Source of the DNA: Candidatus Gastranaerophilales bacterium
GTDB taxonomy: Bacteria > Cyanobacteriota > Vampirovibrionia > Gastranaerophilales > Gastranaerophilaceae
Length of the DNA stretch: 42,400 nt
Assembly (NCBI GenBank): GCA_944325065.1
Contig: CALUYS010000014.1
Span: forward strand, 1 to 42,400
Reading direction: 5' to 3'
Shown: one piece after another, positions 34,206-41,065 of the stretch
Layout: each line of letters opens with the position of its first letter
Position numbering within the stretch: the first letter of the stretch is position 1
Program-made: the position numbers and the translations under genes
Notes under the pieces: model-generated
Databases searched by the model: none
Seen by the model: the letters and a program-made list of their open reading frames with translations, nothing else
Told to the model about the DNA's origin: nothing

Positions 34206-35726
34206 TTAATCAACCAATATTTCTTTAAAATCAATACCGACAATTGCAAAATCGTGAGTGATATCATTCCCTCGAATACATATTTGCACACTATAAAGCG
34301 ATTCTGATATTTCAAGTTTATATTTTGGGTCAAACATTTTAGACCAACAATCATGATAATCATATGAAGGAGGATTTTCTTCAATTGTAAAATGTGAATT
34401 ATCATCATCCCAAACAAGTGAGAATAGGCTTAAAATTTTTACCTCTTCCATGTCAGATTCAAATAAATCATCATAATCCTTATTACAAGAAAATATAAAT
34501 TTATTATCAACATCTTCATCCATAATAAGATAAAATTCCTCAATAGTTTTACGTTCACTATTTGTTCCCAAAGCAAAGAAAGGTGTTTGAAATAAGAAAT
34601 TAATAGGTTCGCCATTAAAAGTATTGCCGTTATCCTCTAAATAAACATTTCCATAACTATCACCTGTTAAAATACTGTTATTATAAAGACAAGCAGATGT
34701 AATATTTTGAGGGATTTCACGTTTGACCCAAGCATCATTTGTATAATCATAAATAAAAACATTATTTATATAATTATTATTTTGCATTGGAACAAAACAC
34801 CAAAGTTGATTCTTTTTTTCATATGGCAGTAAAATTATAGAATCTTTTTTATTTAGATTGATATCATTTAACAAAGGTTTAATATTTAAAGAAATTTCAG
34901 AACTCATAACAATTTGATTTAATTCGCCTGTTTGTGATAATGCAAAAAGACCATTTGAGAAAAAATATTGTTTATTATTTACAGTTGATGTTCCATTTGC
35001 TGAACAAGCTCCTTTATTTGAAAAAGGCATAATCGAAAAATCACTTGGCGAGGAGCCTGATAAAAGATAGGTTTGTTCTTCTTTATATATAGCCAAATAT
35101 TCCTGATAAGGTTTTAATGCAATAATTTGGGCAGTATCAATATGAAAATCGGCAATATAGCCGGCATCATTAGCTGTAATAAAATCATTATAATTTCCAA
35201 GAGCTGAAAAATAAAGCTTGCTACCTTGAGCTACAAATAAACGTGAACGAAAAGAAGCAACAGCTTCACCAATAATATTTTGATTATCCGCACCTTTTAA
35301 TTCCAAAACTTCAATTGAATTATCAGAACTTTTATAATACATTGGGTTATCATATCCATTTGTAATGAATACTCCATCTAGGTATTTTACAAAGTTACAC
35401 CTATTATTGGCTTTTAACGAACTTTTAAGCAAGGTTAGAGATGAAGTTTCATAATTATAAGAATACAATTCTCCATTATCAGTTGAAACTAAAATATAAT
35501 TGTCAATTGAAAATAAAGAATTTATTGAATAATTAGAATTATTATCATCCTGAGTATTGAGTGAAAATAATAAAGTATTCCCTTTCATTCTGCAAATACC
35601 ATAGTTTAACATTATCTCAACATTTGTTGCACTTTGGGCATAAACTTTTTTAGTTTCAAACCCCAAATTTAATTTAGTAGAACTTACATTAATTCCACCT
35701 GAAAAATCAGTAAATAATTGTTTCAT
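34206..35726 (-). CDS. Phage structural protein, beta-propeller-like (tail/head completion)
   Basis: 506 aa, beta-rich, with GGAGG before the ATG. It opens MKQLFTDFSGGINVSSTKLN, AQSATNVEIMLNYGICRMKG, typical of phage proteins in which an opening 'GG(I/L)N' strand is followed by 'A.N.e......r..G'. Repeated strand blocks follow (SLFSIDNYILVSTDNGELYS, KYLDGVFITNGYDNPMYYK, AVASFRSRLFVAQGSKLYFS), as in a propeller. The best comparison is the DNA stabilisation or tail-tube proteins of podophages (P22 gp10-like), by fold style rather than clear homology. It is part of the minus-strand phage run. Confidence 0.7.
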   Translation of the reverse strand: MKQLFTDFSGGINVSSTKLNLGFETKKVYAQSATNVEIMLNYGICRMKGNTLLFSLNTQDDNNSNYSINSLFSIDNYILVSTDNGELYSYNYETSSLTLLKSSLKANNRCNFVKYLDGVFITNGYDNPMYYKSSDNSIEVLELKGADNQNIIGEAVASFRSRLFVAQGSKLYFSALGNYNDFITANDAGYIADFHIDTAQIIALKPYQEYLAIYKEEQTYLLSGSSPSDFSIMPFSNKGACSANGTSTVNNKQYFFSNGLFALSQTGELNQIVMSSEISLNIKPLLNDINLNKKDSIILLPYEKKNQLWCFVPMQNNNYINNVFIYDYTNDAWVKREIPQNITSACLYNNSILTGDSYGNVYLEDNGNTFNGEPINFLFQTPFFALGTNSERKTIEEFYLIMDEDVDNKFIFSCNKDYDDLFESDMEEVKILSLFSLVWDDDNSHFTIEENPPSYDYHDCWSKMFDPKYKLEISESLYSVQICIRGNDITHDFAIVGIDFKEILVD

Positions 35727-35790
35727 AAATTACCTCCAAAATATAATTATTAATTTTTATTAAAAACTATTAAATTTATTAAAAAAAATA

Positions 35791-35818
35791 TTGATTTTTT
35801 TTTTAAAATATGTATAAT
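35791..35818 (+). promoter_or_regulatory. Promoter of the predicted small RNA
   Basis: TTGATT (35791-35796), 16-base spacer, TATAAT (35813-35818). Transcription would start near 35825. It points away from the propeller gene, into a 455-base gap with no coding frame. Confidence 0.6.
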
Positions 35819-35824
35819 AAATGT

Positions 35825-35891
35825 ATTGTTAATGTTTCGGCTAGTGTAAACCTGATGCAATAAAGGTTAAATTTGTTGCATCGTTTTTTTT
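35825..35891 (+). ncRNA. Predicted small RNA, about 67 nt, with own terminator
   Basis: A promoter at 35791-35818 is followed by a short stretch ending in a hairpin, GATGCAA (35853-35859) with TTGCATC (35876-35882) and a run of eight T. A competing helix, AACCT (35848-35852) with AGGTT (35864-35868), would disturb it. GTTT/AAAC can pair in the 5' part. There is no start codon with a ribosome site. Beyond it, 35892-36181 is AT-rich with nothing recognisable. It may be a phage regulatory or antisense RNA. No experimental support. Confidence 0.5.
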
Positions 35892-36181
35892 GCTCTATTT
35901 TTTGTATTACAAAAATAACTTCATTTTTTATTTAATGCTCTTAAGTGTTTTGTGCAAAAAGAAACTGACAGATTTTGTAAAACACAAACCATTATAAAAA
36001 TATATAAAGTTATTAGCAAAAAAGAAAAACTTTTGCATTTGTTTTTTGTAAAAAAAAATAAAACTTAAAAGGAAGGGTTTAATCTTATTGTATATTTTGT
36101 ATTTAAAAAAATATATTCAAGCATAAAAATTTATAATAGTATACTTTTAATATGGCTTAGTGTATTATGCTGACTTAATTT

Positions 36182-36601
36182 TTACCTCACCTTGCACATT
36201 TTTCTTTTTTCGTCCCATTCCCAAGCATATTTCAAGCAGTTTTCTTTATTTATTGTGATTGTGCCATGTTGGGTGTTATACTTTATACCTTCATAACAAT
36301 AACCATTGTCGAAACACAAATCTACTTTAAAAGCATTGTCAACACTCGGTAAAATATTTTGAATGTTCATAAATAATACAAATAAGCATAAATATAGAAA
36401 TTTACATACATTGTTATTATTTACAAAAAAAATTGCCCAAGTTGCAAAAATCATAAAAATTGAAAAATATTCATATAATTTTATTTGCCAATCATGATTT
36501 TGTGTTGAAATTAAGACATTATTTCCAAGAAATAAAAAAGTCAAGATTAAACATATTAATACTTTTATAATTACAGAAATAAATAATAAAAATGATTTCA
36601 T
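36182..36601 (-). CDS. Small membrane protein B2 with Cys-rich conserved tail
   Basis: About 139 aa. Hydrophobic segments lie at about 4-26, 41-60 and 66-84, then a tail outside the membrane: CFDNGYCYEG, NTQHGTITINKENCLKYAWE, WDEKRKMCKVR. Four Cys in the tail suggest disulfides. The tail is nearly identical in DNA and protein to that of 37241-37675, while the membrane part differs. Two codons earlier another ATG exists, but a TGA-TATAAT box ends seven bases before ATG 36601, suggesting a leaderless start. It follows the collapsed copy of the MuF-motif gene, as its relative follows the full copy. Possible immunity-type protein. Confidence 0.65.
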   Translation of the reverse strand: MKSFLLFISVIIKVLICLILTFLFLGNNVLISTQNHDWQIKLYEYFSIFMIFATWAIFFVNNNNVCKFLYLCLFVLFMNIQNILPSVDNAFKVDLCFDNGYCYEGIKYNTQHGTITINKENCLKYAWEWDEKRKMCKVR

Positions 36602-36678
36602 TTTCATAATTATATCATAAATTTATTATTGCTATTATTTTTCAGACAAAAATTTAGAAAACATGATATTATGAAAGA

Positions 36679-37020
36679 ATGTTGAGCAAAATTGATAAAA
36701 TTATTTTATACACATCAATATCTAATATAATTTTCACAATCTTGCCATTTTCAATAACATTCCTAGATTTTAATAACCTTAATTTTATTAAAAATACTCA
36801 TACCATATTCAATATTGAATTTTTCTTTTTTAGTTTTAGTATAATATTGGCAATAATTATAGTTCCATTTGGATGTTTTATTTTGTTTTGGACACTTTTG
36901 AAAAAAGTAAAACAATTGAAAACCAAAAAAGATTACCTTATATTTATATTAAACATTTTTATATTGTTAATTTATGCAATAATTGCTTGTTTTTTAAAAG
37001 TTATATTTGATATTGTTTAA
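36679..37020 (+). CDS. Small membrane protein on opposite strand, 113 aa
   Basis: Three hydrophobic segments (about 8-30, 45-72, 88-112) and a short basic loop (KKVKQLKTKKD). No ribosome site; an extended -10 (TGA-TATTAT, 36664-36672) ends six bases before the ATG, so it may be leaderless. It sits between the collapsed MuF-motif gene and the second Cys-tailed membrane protein, on the opposite strand to all other phage-block genes, so it is probably inserted cargo. No family recognised. Confidence 0.5.
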   Translation: MLSKIDKIILYTSISNIIFTILPFSITFLDFNNLNFIKNTHTIFNIEFFFFSFSIILAIIIVPFGCFILFWTLLKKVKQLKTKKDYLIFILNIFILLIYAIIACFLKVIFDIV

Positions 37021-37034
37021 AAAATTATCCAAAA

Positions 37035-37139
37035 TTATTTTTTAAATATTTTTCCTACATCTTTAACTTTATCAGAGCAATAACCGTGTTCTTTAGCTTT
37101 TTGCAACCCATTGTTCACACCACCATTTAATAGTAAGTT
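37035..37139 (-). pseudogene. Collapsed copy of the MuF-motif gene (start fused to end)
   Basis: The frame reads NLLLNGGVNN, then GLQKAKEHGYCSDKVKDVGK and IFKK, stop. The first part matches residues 3-12 of the intact gene at 37733-38554 (NLVLNGGVSN). The second matches its last 24 residues (GLQKAKEHGYCSYKVKDVEK). About 230 codons between are missing. No start codon or ribosome site remains. It proves a past duplication of the gene and shows an internal deletion. Confidence 0.8.
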
Positions 37140-37240
37140 GGGATTTTTATCCTAACAATAACTTCCTCAAAAATTATAATGTTGGGGTAGAAACCCTAAC
37201 CTACTATTAAACATTTTGATTTTAGAAAAACTATAGCAAT

Positions 37241-37675
37241 TTATCTTATTTTGCACATTTTTCTTTTTTCGTCCCATTCCCAACCATATTTTATGCAGTT
37301 TTCTTTATTTATTGTGATTGTGCCATGTTGGGTGTTAACTACGCGTCCTTCTTCACAATATCCATCTTCAATACAATAATCACTTTCAAGACCCATATAA
37401 TCCATTAAATAAATTGTAGCATTTACTGCAATAATAAATAGGACTACTAACATAAATATTTTTTTTAAAAGTCCTTTTTGCCAAATAGCCCAATTAATAA
37501 AAATAATAATAAAAATTAAAAATAACAATACTACATATGGATTTATCGTTATTTTTGATTCTGTATATCCAAACAATGTAAGGATGATTGTAATATAACA
37601 TAAAATTATAGAAAATAATACTTTTAAAATAAATATAATTATTTTTAATAATTTAAAAAATATAGGCTTATTCAT
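37241..37675 (-). CDS. Small membrane protein B1 with Cys-rich conserved tail, 144 aa
   Basis: Three hydrophobic segments (about 8-36, 45-62, 68-92), then CIEDGYCEEGRVV, NTQHGTITINKENCIKYGWE, WDEKRKMCKIR. The tail is shared with the protein at 36182-36601. The protein is anchored in the inner membrane with a small disulfide-type domain, probably outside. It lies 57 bases after the MuF-motif gene on the same strand. That position fits an immunity protein for a toxin, but no known immunity family is recognised. There is no ribosome site; TATAAT abuts the ATG directly. Confidence 0.7.
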   Translation of the reverse strand: MNKPIFFKLLKIIIFILKVLFSIILCYITIILTLFGYTESKITINPYVVLLFLIFIIIFINWAIWQKGLLKKIFMLVVLFIIAVNATIYLMDYMGLESDYCIEDGYCEEGRVVNTQHGTITINKENCIKYGWEWDEKRKMCKIR

Positions 37676-37732
37676 ATTATAATTTTATTCTATCATTAAA
37701 ATTTAACAAGTTTAAGGTTTAAAGTTTATAAA

Positions 37733-38554
37733 TTATTTTTTAAATATTTTTTCAACATCTTTAACTTTATAAGAACAATAACCATGTTCCTTAGCTTTTT
37801 GTAACCCATATAAATCTGCTATTAAATCATTTAAACAATCCTCATAAACTTTTTTAGCATTTTGATGTTCTATAAAAACTTTTTTAGCATAATCTTTTAT
37901 TTCTTTTGCAATACTCAAAAGTATTGCAAATAAAGTTTGAATTTTGCCCAGCTCTGCAGCCTCACAGTTTGCTTTTGCATGATAGTATTTATCATATGAA
38001 TCTTTTATAGACTCCATTTCTTGTTTATTTTTATCAAATATTTCTAATGTTTCTCTCGCACTGTCATTATTTTTTATTAACTCAAAAATAATATTATACA
38101 ATTCTTCATCATTTTTAATATTAACCGCATAACCAGTAATTGCTACACAATTTTCCCCACAAGGGTCAATTTCCTGCAATTCATTTTTTAAATTATCAAT
38201 TTGAGATATATAATTTTCTAATATATATAAATAATTTTCAACCTCATCTTGTATAAAAAACATTTCATCAATCAAAGAATTAGCTTCACCTTCAAGTTCA
38301 TCCGTCTCATCCATAATAGATTGAATTTGTTCCCAACAATCGCAAGGCTCTTGGTCTTGATTTTGGTTGTTTTCAATATTTTTCACAATTTCAATATAAC
38401 AACGACAGTTTGGATGGGGTCTATCCGGAATGTCACCTTCATAAATATATTCCGTTCCATCAAGACTTTGACAAGCATCACAAGCTTGACTGGATTCAAC
38501 ATGCCAGATATATTTGACATTGCTTACACCACCATTTAAAACTAAATTTGACAT
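37733..38554 (-). CDS. MuF / phage head-morphogenesis-motif protein with helical C-terminus
   Basis: About 273 aa. A GGAGG nine bases before ATG 38554 fixes the start; an ATG seven codons upstream overlaps that site. Residues 12-50 carry the end motif of phage MuF/head-morphogenesis proteins: YIWHVESSQACDACQSLDGT followed by RPHPNCRCYIEIV, with CxxC...HPxCRC probably binding zinc. In typical MuF proteins this motif is C-terminal to a long domain; here it is N-terminal and followed by coiled-coil helices (about 70-230) and a final GLQKAKEHGYCSYKVKDVEK. This order suggests a MuF-type carrier with a variable C-terminal effector. The membrane protein downstream could be its immunity partner. It starts two bases after the previous gene's stop. 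Confidence 0.75.
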   Translation of the reverse strand: MSNLVLNGGVSNVKYIWHVESSQACDACQSLDGTEYIYEGDIPDRPHPNCRCYIEIVKNIENNQNQDQEPCDCWEQIQSIMDETDELEGEANSLIDEMFFIQDEVENYLYILENYISQIDNLKNELQEIDPCGENCVAITGYAVNIKNDEELYNIIFELIKNNDSARETLEIFDKNKQEMESIKDSYDKYYHAKANCEAAELGKIQTLFAILLSIAKEIKDYAKKVFIEHQNAKKVYEDCLNDLIADLYGLQKAKEHGYCSYKVKDVEKIFKK

Positions 38555-38556
38555 AA

Positions 38557-39300
38557 CTAAAAACCTCCAATACATTTATTTTGAAAATCAAGAATATTTA
38601 AAACCTCACAAACAAGTTTAAAAGAATTTATATCTTTATTATTTTTAGTGTCAAAAATAATATTATTCAAAATTCCTCTTTTAATATATTTTTTTATAAC
38701 ACTCAACGGATAATTTTTGCATACATTAAATAAAGCACTGCAAGTTTTAGAGCCAAAAATACCATCTTCTTTTAAAATATTTTTATCTGCAAAAAGAGAA
38801 TATGGTCGTTTTTTATTAAGCAAATTTAAGCCTAATTGTAAATCACGAATAGCAAACTTAAAACCGACATTTAATATATGTGCATTAAAATATTCCATCA
38901 AATCAATAATTCTAGAATAAACATCAACATTTCTAAATTTATAATTTAAACAGTAGTATTGTTTAAACTTAAAAATCATTTGTGCGATTTTAATTAACTC
39001 ATTATATGCATCGTTTTCAAAATTATATTTTTTTAAAATACTAAAACGATAGATTAAATTTTTTAAAGTTTTAATATCATTTAAAAGTTTTAGACAAATT
39101 TTTTTAGAAAATTTAGGAAGTTTTAAAATTTCATCATTATTAATAACAAGATTTTTATACAATAAGTCCAATTGCTCAATAATAGCATTTATACTTTCTA
39201 AATTACTTAATTTATTTTCAAAATTATTAATAATATTAATAAAATCATTTTTAAATTTGGGAATTAAAATAATATAAACCCTTTCATAAATAAACAACAC
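38557..39300 (-). CDS. Helical phage-block protein with peptidoglycan-binding-like tail, 247 aa
   Basis: Mostly helical for 170 residues (NDFINIINNFENKLSNLESI ...). It then has IRDLQLGLNLLNKKRPYSLF, ILKEDGIFGSKTCSALFNVC and SVIKKYIKRGILN. The 'LQ..LN......DGI.G.KT..AL' pattern is that of PG-binding domains in phage lysozymes (GH108-type C-terminus). No catalytic Glu motif is evident, so it may be a structural or lysis-linked protein. The frame begins at GTG 39300 with no ribosome site. A GAAAGG lies 12 bases inside the frame, with no standard start codon at the right distance after it, so the true start is uncertain. Located between the MCP terminator and the MuF-motif gene. Confidence 0.6.
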   Translation of the reverse strand: MLFIYERVYIILIPKFKNDFINIINNFENKLSNLESINAIIEQLDLLYKNLVINNDEILKLPKFSKKICLKLLNDIKTLKNLIYRFSILKKYNFENDAYNELIKIAQMIFKFKQYYCLNYKFRNVDVYSRIIDLMEYFNAHILNVGFKFAIRDLQLGLNLLNKKRPYSLFADKNILKEDGIFGSKTCSALFNVCKNYPLSVIKKYIKRGILNNIIFDTKNNKDINSFKLVCEVLNILDFQNKCIGGF

Positions 39301-39311
39301 ATAAAAGAAAA

Positions 39312-39348
39312 GTGTTGAAACAAGCCAAAAAATGGCTCATTTCAACAC
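39312..39348 (-). terminator. Terminator after the major capsid gene
   Basis: GTGTTGAAA (39312-39320) pairs with TTTCAACAC (39340-39348), and AGCCA with TGGCT inside, separated by a small internal loop. On the minus strand TTTTCTTTT follows. It lies 24 bases after the capsid gene stop and would give a short, abundant capsid mRNA. Confidence 0.85.
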
Positions 39349-39371
39349 ATACAATAGACAAGGAGTATACA

Positions 39372-40223
39372 CTATGAAGCAGAAACAGAGCAGACTAATT
39401 TAGCTAAAGCGTCTGTATTAACAGTTTTAGCACCATATAAATACAAACCTCTAACCAAATCAGAGAAAGAATCAGGATCACGAAGCACCTCTATTTTAGC
39501 TAACTGAGAAGCATAAGTAATAGCATCATTAGTACCAGCAAGGACATTTATTTTTCCGTCAGTAGCAGTTAAATTAGGAGTAACCAAGACATCCATACCG
39601 GCGATACGTCCAATAGAACCATTACGAAGAGTTTCATCAGCAATTTGATAAGAAGAAGTAAATTGAGTCGATTGAAGTAAAATTGCTTCAATATCAGGGT
39701 TAATAACAACCCAAGGTTTTTTACCATCAACAATAGCTGAAGAATTTTTTAAAATTTGTGCCAATTGAACAAATTGAGCATAAATATTTGAAACAGTCAA
39801 AGCAACAGTACTAGTTCCACCAATAACATTACCAGAGGCAACATCAACGTGTTTGCCCAAAAGATAAACATCCTGCTCAACTTCTATAGCATGTTTAGCC
39901 TTATTTAAATAACCCTCCATAATGTCAGTATTTGCTTGAGCAAGTGCAACATCATTGATTTTAAAAGCAAAAACTTTTTGTTGGTCAATAACTAAACTTG
40001 TGCTAGTTGGTGCAATTTCACTATATGAAACAGTTGAGTCTAAAGTGCCAATAGTGACATTCCCAGGTGTAAGTATTTTAACAGTATCACCTTGACTAGC
40101 TATATCACCTTCCCAATTTCGATTAACACATTGAAGCATAACACAATTTTTTTCTAATCCTGCATTCAGTTTGCTTCCCCATATCTCAGGTACAAATGCA
40201 TCATAATTGTTAGTAAATGTCAT
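39372..40223 (-). CDS. Phage major capsid protein (HK97-fold type)
   Basis: 283 aa, with AAAGGA before the ATG. It opens MTFTNNYDAFVPEIWGSKLN, LQCVNRNWEGDIASQGDTVK, ILTPGNVTIGTL. Next are FAFKINDVALAQANTDIMEG, YLNKAKHAIEVEQDVYLLGK, WVVINPDIEAILLQST, GSIGRIAGMDVLVTPNL, and RDPDSFSDLVRGLYLYGAKT. This layout ('N...v..l.eGDtV', 'd....e..e..D..ll', 'G.iG...G..V..sn', 'v.rl....g..v..pea') is that of P22/coat-like HK97-fold capsids of short-tailed and lytic phages. It forms the shell of the virion. It has its own terminator. Portal and scaffold genes are not seen. Confidence 0.88.
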   Translation of the reverse strand: MTFTNNYDAFVPEIWGSKLNAGLEKNCVMLQCVNRNWEGDIASQGDTVKILTPGNVTIGTLDSTVSYSEIAPTSTSLVIDQQKVFAFKINDVALAQANTDIMEGYLNKAKHAIEVEQDVYLLGKHVDVASGNVIGGTSTVALTVSNIYAQFVQLAQILKNSSAIVDGKKPWVVINPDIEAILLQSTQFTSSYQIADETLRNGSIGRIAGMDVLVTPNLTATDGKINVLAGTNDAITYASQLAKIEVLRDPDSFSDLVRGLYLYGAKTVNTDALAKLVCSVSAS

Positions 40224-40398
40224 AATAAATTTTTCCTTTCTTAAATTTCACTATACATAAATGCTATTCTTGAAAAATATATGTACAAATAAACTATAAA
40301 TTATTAAATTTTGTAAAATTTTCGACAAAAATAGCATATTTTTTATTAATATGTGGTTTAATAAATATGAGAAGATATTACGGATGTAATCTATTCTC

Positions 40399-40450
40399 AG
40401 ACTCGTAATTATGTTTACACTCCCTGTTTCCATATTTACGAGTCTTTTAT
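40399..40450 (+). terminator. Hairpin upstream of the capsid gene
   Basis: AGACTCGTAA (40399-40408) pairs exactly with TTACGAGTCT (40436-40445), with a 27-base loop, followed by TTTAT on the plus strand. It could end plus-strand transcription coming from the repeat region, or be a leader hairpin of the capsid mRNA on the minus strand. The gap 40224-40620 has no other feature I can support. Confidence 0.45.
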
Positions 40451-40620
40451 ATATAAAAAACAGTTTAAGCCATAATTAATAGGCCACCACCTCCTTCTCA
40501 CAAGTAAATTTTTAACAAACTAAAAAAGCTATTTATTAAAATAGCTATAAAAAATATTATAAAAATAATAAAACTATCTTAAACTCCTATAAAGTTTTAA
40601 TGACAACTTCACCATCGATT

Positions 40621-41065
40621 GGGTCGAAACAAAGACGTTTCTTTGTTTTCTTCAAACGACCCTTTGTTTCGTCATATAGGTGTTATGCAAGGGGTCTTCG
40701 CCCCCCTTGCAACCCTATCGAGCGGTACATTTTTTGTTAGCAATTTTTTTCAAAAACGTGTGATGCAACATTTGCAACCCTCTTTGGTTTTGATAACTTT
40801 CACCTCACACTTCGATAATACCCCTTAACTTCTGTGCCATCACTTCGGGTATAGGATTGAACATATATCATATAAACTTAAAAAATAATATGCAACCCAT
40901 ACGCAGGAGCGAGTAATTATCACACGTGAGACAACATCAAAGCCAAGTTTGTTTGAGCATTGGGCTTTGCTCAATGCGAGTTACGCAGGCTTTAGGTCGA
41001 ACGTTGTGAGAATACGAGCGACAAGTGGGTTGCGGTTTTGGTTACTTTTTCCACAAAAAGTAACC
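40621..41065. other. Hairpin-rich, GC-richer non-coding element
   Basis: A 445-bp stretch with clearly higher GC than its surroundings and several strong hairpins. GGGTCG/CGACCC (40621-40662) encloses AAACAAAGA/TCTTTGTTT. GCAAGGGG/CCCCTTGC is at 40687-40710. A 9-bp stem with a TTT loop, GCATTGGGC/GCTCAATGC, is at 40957-40977. GGTTACTTTTT/AAAAAGTAACC is at 41040-41065. A larger imperfect inverted repeat runs from GCAACCCA (40892) to TGGGTTGC (41033). Part of the element (40798-40937) recurs at 42261-42400. It looks like a mobile or structured non-coding element rather than coding DNA; I do not recognise a named family. Confidence 0.65.
40798..40937 (+). repeat. Direct repeat, copy 1 (140 bp)
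   Basis: It matches 42261-42400 with an offset of 1463 bases. The last 45 bases (GCAACCCATACGCAGGAGCG, AGTAATTATCACACGTGAGA, CAACAT) are identical, the first 20 nearly so, and the middle is diverged. Copy 2 runs off the window, so the full repeat is longer. Confidence 0.9.

Noticed and set aside
40251-40433. 60-codon minus-strand frame upstream of the capsid gene
   Set aside because: No ribosome site, low-complexity composition, and it overlaps the long hairpin at 40399-40450.
40619-40828. 69-codon plus-strand frame in the structured element
   Set aside because: It covers strong hairpins and part of the direct repeat; codon use follows the palindromes, with no ribosome site.
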